Positions 13,893-17,371 of a stretch of DNA of 17,371 nucleotides are shown here, in pieces. The stretch covers positions 1-17,371 of the forward strand of contig DATLGD010000163.1 in the NCBI GenBank assembly GCA_035540755.1. The letters run 5' to 3'. The notes beneath the pieces were generated by a model, which worked only from the letters and a program-made list of their open reading frames with translations, searched no databases and had not been told where the DNA came from. Position 1 is the stretch's first letter. Every line of letters begins with the position of its first letter. Position numbers and translations under genes: made by a program. The DNA comes from DATLGD01 sp035540755 (GTDB lineage: Bacteria; Actinomycetota; Actinomycetes; Mycobacteriales; SCTD01).

Positions 13893-14928
13893 GCAGCTCG
13901 TCGGCGCCGCGGCTGTTGATGACCTGGTCGGGCGTCACGCCGCACAGGTGCGCGCGCTCGCACCCCAGGTGCTGCCAGGCGAGCTGACCCGGCGCGTGCG
14001 CGTCGGTGTCGATGGCGACGTCGCAGCCGGCCTCGACCGCGAGGCGCAGCAGCCGCTTGGGCGGATCCAGCCGCTCGGGCCGGCTGTTCACCTCCACTGC
14101 CACACCGAAGCGGGCGCAGGCGGCGAAGACCAGCTCGGCGTCGAACTCCGACTCCGGCCGGCCCTTGCCTCCGCGGCCGTGCCCGACCACCTGGCGGCCG
14201 GTGCAGTGCCCGAGCACGTCGGTGTGCGGGTTGCTGACGGCGGCGACCATCCGCGCCGTCATGTCGTCGCGCGGCATCCGCAGCTTGCTGTGCACGCTCG
14301 CGACGACGAGGTCGAGCGCGGCGAGCAGCTCCGGTTCCTGGTCCAGCGAGCCGTCCTCGTTGATGTCGCACTCGATGCCGGTCAGCACGCGGAAGGGCGC
14401 CGCACCCGCCTCGGCCTCCTCGGCGAACAGCTCGTTCAGCCGCCGGACCACCTCGAGCTGCTCGCGCAGCCGCTGCGGGGACAGGCCGCGGGCGACGGTC
14501 AGCCGCGGCGAGTGGTCGGTGAGCACGACGTACTCGTGACCCAGCGCCCGGGCGGTGCGGGCCATCTCCTCGATCGGCGAGCCGCCGTCGGACCAGTCGG
14601 AGTGGGTGTGGCAGTCACCCCGGAGCGCGGCGCGCAGCGCCGCCGCGCCAGCAGCCACGGGGGTGTCGCCCAGTGTCCGCACCCGGCGCAGGTAGACCGG
14701 CTCCTCGCCTGCGAGCGACTCGGTGACCACGGTGGCGGTGACCTTGCCGACGCCGGGCAGCTCGCCGAGCGTGCCGGCCCGCGCCCGCCCGGCGAGCTCG
14801 TCCGCGGCGAGGCCGGCGACCGTGGCCGCGGCGGTGCGGAAGGCACGCACCCGGTAGCTGGGCTCCAGGGCCCGCTCCAGGCAGAACGCGATGCTGCGCA
14901 GGTCCTCGACCGGGTCGCGTGCGGTCAC
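13846..14928 (-). CDS. PHP-domain phosphoesterase with helix-hairpin-helix (PolX-like, no polymerase)
   Basis: A 360-residue protein. The N-terminal part (1-100) has an HhH motif LGELPGVGKVTATVVTESL (54-72), as in the 8-kDa domain of family X polymerases. The C-terminal part is a full PHP domain with metal ligands in GDCHTHSDWSDGG (H107, H109), LTDHSP (D138, H139), GIECDIN (E186), ASVHS (H213), LGHCTG (H241) and DTDAHA (D309, H311). This is the arrangement of the PolX C-terminus without the palm and nucleotidyltransferase domain, so a 3' or AP-site phosphoesterase or nuclease role in repair is plausible; PHP proteins also act as histidinol phosphatases. GTG at 14928 overlaps the PAP2 stop as GTGA, indicating coupling. 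Its 3' end overlaps the convergent gene by 47 bp. Confidence 0.88.
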   Translation of the reverse strand: MTARDPVEDLRSIAFCLERALEPSYRVRAFRTAAATVAGLAADELAGRARAGTLGELPGVGKVTATVVTESLAGEEPVYLRRVRTLGDTPVAAGAAALRAALRGDCHTHSDWSDGGSPIEEMARTARALGHEYVVLTDHSPRLTVARGLSPQRLREQLEVVRRLNELFAEEAEAGAAPFRVLTGIECDINEDGSLDQEPELLAALDLVVASVHSKLRMPRDDMTARMVAAVSNPHTDVLGHCTGRQVVGHGRGGKGRPESEFDAELVFAACARFGVAVEVNSRPERLDPPKRLLRLAVEAGCDVAIDTDAHAPGQLAWQHLGCERAHLCGVTPDQVINSRGADELLSRRRPDGAGAAPAR

Positions 14929-15572
14929 CGCTGCCCCTGCTCGACGTTGCCGGGCGGCTCGACCGGGTCGGGGGCCTCGACGGCGTCGGCCACGGAGGCG
15001 ACCCGCACGCCCTCCTCGGCCCGCCAGCGCACCAGCACGGCCGCGCACAGCGCCACCCACCCGGCTCCGAGCAGCAGCCCGCCGACGACGTCGCTCAGGT
15101 AGTGCACGCCGAGCAGGACACGGCTGGCGGCCACGGCGACGGCGACCGCGGTGCAGGCCGCCACGACCAGGGGCCGCAGGCGCGGCGCCACGACCGGCAG
15201 GAGCAGGACCGCCAGGGCGAGCCACATGCCCGTGCCGGCCAGCGTGTGGCCCGAGGGGAACGACGCCCCGGAGGCCGTGTCGACCGGGACGTCGAACACC
15301 GGACGGGCCCGGTCGACCAGCTCCTTGGTGACGCTCGAGAGGAGCTGCGTCCCGACGCGGACCGCCACGACGAAGGCGGCCAGGCGGTACCGGCCCGCGA
15401 TCGACAGCCCGACCGCGAGGGCGAGCGCGGCCACGGTCATTCCCAGCGGGTCGCCGAGCAGCGTGGCGCCCCTGGCGAGCTCCAGCAGCAGCGGTGAGCT
15501 GCTCACCAGCTGCTCGGCCCCGGCGGTCGCGGCGTCGTCGAGCGCGCGCAGCGCCGACCAGTCCCGCCGCAC
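14925..15572 (-). CDS. PAP2-family membrane phosphatase
   Basis: An integral-membrane phosphatase of the PAP2/BcrC/LpxE class. The three catalytic signatures are intact: KELVDRARP (K83-P91), SFPSGHT (S105-T110, with H109) and SRVLLGVHYLSD (S150, R151, H157, D161). Substrates are usually lipid phosphates such as phosphatidate or undecaprenyl pyrophosphate; the active site faces outward. Hydrophobic helices are at about 44-60, 64-80, 112-129, 135-150 and 162-181. The called GTG at 15572 gives 215 residues, but the frame upstream encodes what looks like the missing first helix (RLLVGAGGATAALAVLGPLA) and runs open to about 15780 without ATG, GTG or TTG. The true start may be non-canonical, or a base may be missing near 15649. 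The TGA overlaps the PHP gene start. Confidence 0.88.
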   Translation of the reverse strand: MRRDWSALRALDDAATAGAEQLVSSSPLLLELARGATLLGDPLGMTVAALALAVGLSIAGRYRLAAFVVAVRVGTQLLSSVTKELVDRARPVFDVPVDTASGASFPSGHTLAGTGMWLALAVLLLPVVAPRLRPLVVAACTAVAVAVAASRVLLGVHYLSDVVGGLLLGAGWVALCAAVLVRWRAEEGVRVASVADAVEAPDPVEPPGNVEQGQR

Positions 15573-15777
15573 CAGCAGTGCCAGCGGGCCGAGGACGGCG
15601 AGCGCGGCCGTGGCTCCGCCGGCGCCGACGAGCAGCCGGGTGAGGGCACGGGACGGCGCGTCTCTTCCTGCCTCGACGGACGCCGGCAGGGCGCCCCGCT
15701 CCGGCGCGCGCGCACGAGCGCCCGGCCGGGAGGTCCCCGGACGGGCGCTGCCGTGCTCGCGGTCGATCAGCTGCTGC
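15573..15777. other. Upstream in-frame extension of the PAP2 gene
   Basis: This 205-base stretch has no separate gene. Its left part (15573 to about 15650) codes in the PAP2 frame for a membrane helix. AGGAAGAG lies near 15660-15670 and GTG at 15649 follows at ribosome-site distance, but that GTG is out of frame with PAP2. The right part (15670-15777) is arginine/proline-rich in every frame and is probably non-coding. Confidence 0.45.
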
Positions 15778-16602
15778 TCAGGCGGTGGGTCGGCGCCGCG
15801 TCGTGGTGCGCGTGGCGGCGCGGGTCGAGGTGGCGCGGGTGCGACGGGCCGGCCGGGCCGGGACCTCGTCGTCCTCGTCGCTGTCGTCGGCCTGCTGCCG
15901 CTGCGTCTCCCGCGTGACCTCCTCGGACTTCTCCTGCGCCTTGGAGCGCAGGTCCTGGATGATCTCGCGGGCCGGCTCGATGCCGCCGACGCCGAAGGCG
16001 ATGATCAGCGGGGCGACGATGAGCGCCACCAGCGCGTAGAAGATGCCGCCCACGATCATCGGCGCGATGCGCAGCTGGTCGAGAGCGAAGAACACCCCGA
16101 GCGCCAGCACGAACAGCGACAGGGCGTTCGCGAGCGCGGAGCCGTAGGACAGCCCGCCGAGCATGTTGCCGACGACGTCCTTGATGGCAGCGGCGATCGC
16201 CGAGGCGATGACGATGACCAGCACCGCCACGAAGATGTTCGGCAGGAAGGCGATGATCTCCGCCAGGAAGGCGCTCACCGGGTTGTCCGGGCCGAAGACC
16301 CCGAAGGCGGCCGACAGCACGAGCAGGAAGATGAAGTAGTAGACGATCTTCGCCAGGATGCCGGCGGCGTCGTACTTGCTCTTCGCCATGGCCTTCTTGA
16401 TGCCGCCGCGCTCGACCAGGTTGTCGAACCCGACCCGCCGCAGGACCTTGGCGAGGATCTTGCTGACGATCTTCGCGAGGATCGCGCCGACGATCAGGAT
16501 CAGCAGGAAGTAGCCGATCTTCGGCAGGATCGTCGCGAAGTTCTCGAGGCTCTGCTCGAAGCCGGCGCGGAAGCCGGTGTTCTGCTGGGCGAGCACGGTC
16601 AT
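15778..16602 (-). CDS. TM-helix mechanosensitive-channel-like protein
   Basis: A 274-residue membrane protein with repeated conserved TM-helix (PF05552-type) segments related to small-conductance mechanosensitive channel proteins. Predicted helices are at about 30-55 (YFLLILIVGAILAKIVSKIL), 83-101, 115-140 (NIFVAVLVIVIASAIAAAIK), 155-174 and 180-205. The segment KDVVGNMLGGLSYGSALANA follows the third helix and resembles the pore-lining turn. The MscS beta domain is absent. The cytoplasmic tail is a charged helix, then an acidic run DDSDEDDE (239-246), then an Arg/Thr/Ala-rich basic end (249-274). ATG at 16602 has a GGAG about 9 nt upstream. It is the first of the minus-strand genes before the PAP2 and PHP pair, 205 nt away. 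Confidence 0.82.
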   Translation of the reverse strand: MTVLAQQNTGFRAGFEQSLENFATILPKIGYFLLILIVGAILAKIVSKILAKVLRRVGFDNLVERGGIKKAMAKSKYDAAGILAKIVYYFIFLLVLSAAFGVFGPDNPVSAFLAEIIAFLPNIFVAVLVIVIASAIAAAIKDVVGNMLGGLSYGSALANALSLFVLALGVFFALDQLRIAPMIVGGIFYALVALIVAPLIIAFGVGGIEPAREIIQDLRSKAQEKSEEVTRETQRQQADDSDEDDEVPARPARRTRATSTRAATRTTTRRRPTA

Positions 16603-16680
16603 GCGAGGTCTCCCGGAGGATCAAGGGGCGGGCATCAGGACCTACGCTGCCCCCGGAGGCGCGAGCGCAACCCTGCCCGG

Positions 16681-17166
16681 TCAGACCACCTGGTGCAGCC
16701 AGGTCACCGGCGCGCCGTCGCCGGCCTCGCGGAAGGGCTCGAGCTCGGCGTCCCAGGCGCTGCCGAGCACGCGGTCGATCGCCTGGGCCAGCTGCGGACC
16801 GGACGTGGTCGCGAGCAGCTCGCGCAGGCGGTCCTCCCCCACCTGCACGTCGCCGGTGGCCCCGACGGTGCCGCGCCAGATGCCGAGGTCGGGCGTGACG
16901 GCGTAGCGCTCGCCGTCCAGGCCCGGGCTGGGCTCCTCGGTGACCTCGTAGCGCAGCACGGTCCAGCCGCGCAGGGCCGCGGCCAGCCGGCCCGCGGTGC
17001 CTGGCCGGCCGCGCCAGCCGGTCTCGGCCCGCAGGGTGCCGGGCGAGCACGCCTGGTCGGTCCAGGTCAGGCGGACGCGGGTGCCGAGCTCGGCTGCCAC
17101 CGCCCACTCGACGTGGGGGCACAGCGCGGGTGGACAGGAGTGGACGTAGAGCACGCCGGCGGACAC
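16681..17166 (-). CDS. DUF3145 family protein
   Basis: A 161-residue actinobacterial DUF3145 protein of unknown function. Conserved features include GVLYVHSCPPALCPHVEWA at the N-terminus with C11 and C16, LTWTDQACSPGTLRAE, and the C-terminal half RYAVTPDLGIWRGTVGATGD, ending AWDAELEPFREAGDGAPVTW. GTG at 17166 was chosen because GGGAGG lies 5 nt upstream and the family begins here; the longer in-frame ATG at 17244 has no ribosome site. In several actinobacteria this family is encoded next to the fabD/fabH/acpP/fabF fatty acid synthase genes, which may lie just beyond the right edge, but none is visible. A 9-bp repeat pairs with the ribosome site region. Confidence 0.88.
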   Translation of the reverse strand: MSAGVLYVHSCPPALCPHVEWAVAAELGTRVRLTWTDQACSPGTLRAETGWRGRPGTAGRLAAALRGWTVLRYEVTEEPSPGLDGERYAVTPDLGIWRGTVGATGDVQVGEDRLRELLATTSGPQLAQAIDRVLGSAWDAELEPFREAGDGAPVTWLHQVV

Positions 17167-17172
17167 GGTGCC

Positions 17173-17257
17173 TCCCAGTGGTCGAGGTGCGCCTTCCCCA
17201 GCGGCCTCGTCCCGGCGGTGACCCGTGGTGACGTTGTGCCCCATGGTGCCACTGGGA
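17173..17257 (-). promoter_or_regulatory. Inverted repeat able to mask the DUF3145 ribosome site
   Basis: Nine-base arms TCCCAGTGG (plus strand 17173-17181) and CCACTGGGA (17249-17257) are perfect complements 67 nt apart. In the minus-strand mRNA the proximal arm carries the GGGA of the GGGAGG ribosome site. If transcription starts upstream of 17257, pairing would cover that site. The pairing itself is seen in sequence; the regulatory role is inferred. Confidence 0.3.
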
Positions 17258-17310
17258 CACGCTCCATGACCAGCCCTTTCACCGAAGAGCTTCCCCCGCC
17301 GTCCCCGCCC

Positions 17311-17360
17311 GGAGCCCTCGCGACGGTTCCGGAGCGGCGCGAACCCGCCGGGAGGGCTCC
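17311..17360. repeat. Nested inverted repeat at right edge
   Basis: Outer 9-bp arms GGAGCCCTC (17311-17319) and GAGGGCTCC (17352-17360) enclose inner 5-bp arms GGTTC (17325-17329) and GAACC (17341-17345). It lies upstream of the DUF3145 gene, near a possible minus-strand stop at 17367-17369. It could be the terminator of a gene beyond the window. There is no T-run. Confidence 0.4.
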
Positions 17361-17371
17361 TGGCGGTCAGG

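Noticed and set aside
1..17371. CRISPR array, insertion sequence, phage genes or replication origin
   Set aside because: No regularly spaced repeats, terminal inverted repeats flanking a transposase, integrase or DnaA-box cluster were seen.

Overview
This is a very GC-rich window with strong G/C preference at third codon positions, frequent GTG starts and many start/stop overlaps. The gene families (DUF3052, DUF3145, single-chain AceE, THUMP-like methyltransferase, DesA3-type desaturase) place it in a high-GC actinobacterial chromosome. A Geodermatophilaceae- or Frankia-like host is plausible, but that is inference. No insertion sequence, phage gene, CRISPR array or rRNA was seen; it reads as ordinary chromosome.

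Layout, left to right. (1) 1-2503, minus strand: a compact operon of a small unknown protein, a Nif3/YqfO-like metal protein, a coiled-coil zinc-ribbon protein and the N-terminal part of RNase HI, cut by the window edge. (2) 2775-5936: a lipid-desaturation module, with an acyl desaturase and its 2Fe-2S/FAD reductase on the minus strand and a divergent TetR regulator. (3) 5986-7001: a two-helix potassium-channel-like protein and a tRNA-Val(UAC). (4) 7063-9233, minus strand: a THUMP-like methyltransferase, a DUF3052 protein and a YjbQ-family protein. (5) 9336-12167, plus strand: aceE, the homodimeric pyruvate dehydrogenase E1. It meets tail-to-tail a 59-residue membrane or secreted protein (12172-12351), and the two stop codons sit inside one 20-bp palindrome. 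(6) 12448-13892, plus strand: a DUF2795 protein and an unrecognised 282-residue protein. (7) 13846-17166, minus strand: a PHP/HhH phosphoesterase, a PAP2 phosphatase, a TM-helix mechanosensitive-channel-like protein and a DUF3145 protein.

From memory, the two edges of the left half match the Mycobacterium tuberculosis stretch Rv2228c-Rv2230c (RNase H, zinc ribbon, Nif3) and Rv2239c-Rv2241 (DUF3052 to aceE). The desaturase module, channel, tRNA, methyltransferase and YjbQ would then be lineage-specific content between conserved blocks. The functional themes are acyl-lipid desaturation, pyruvate entry to acetyl-CoA, and several membrane proteins.

The most useful observations are: a gene missed by simple ORF calling (12172-12351); two membrane-protein genes whose coding signal runs upstream of any canonical start; three starts without Shine-Dalgarno sequences that each carry TANNNT exactly 7 nt upstream (likely leaderless); and an operator-like dyad in the 51-bp desaturase/TetR gap. 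I did not find convincing evidence for a wholly new multi-gene system. The best unknown is the 282-residue protein at 13044-13892.
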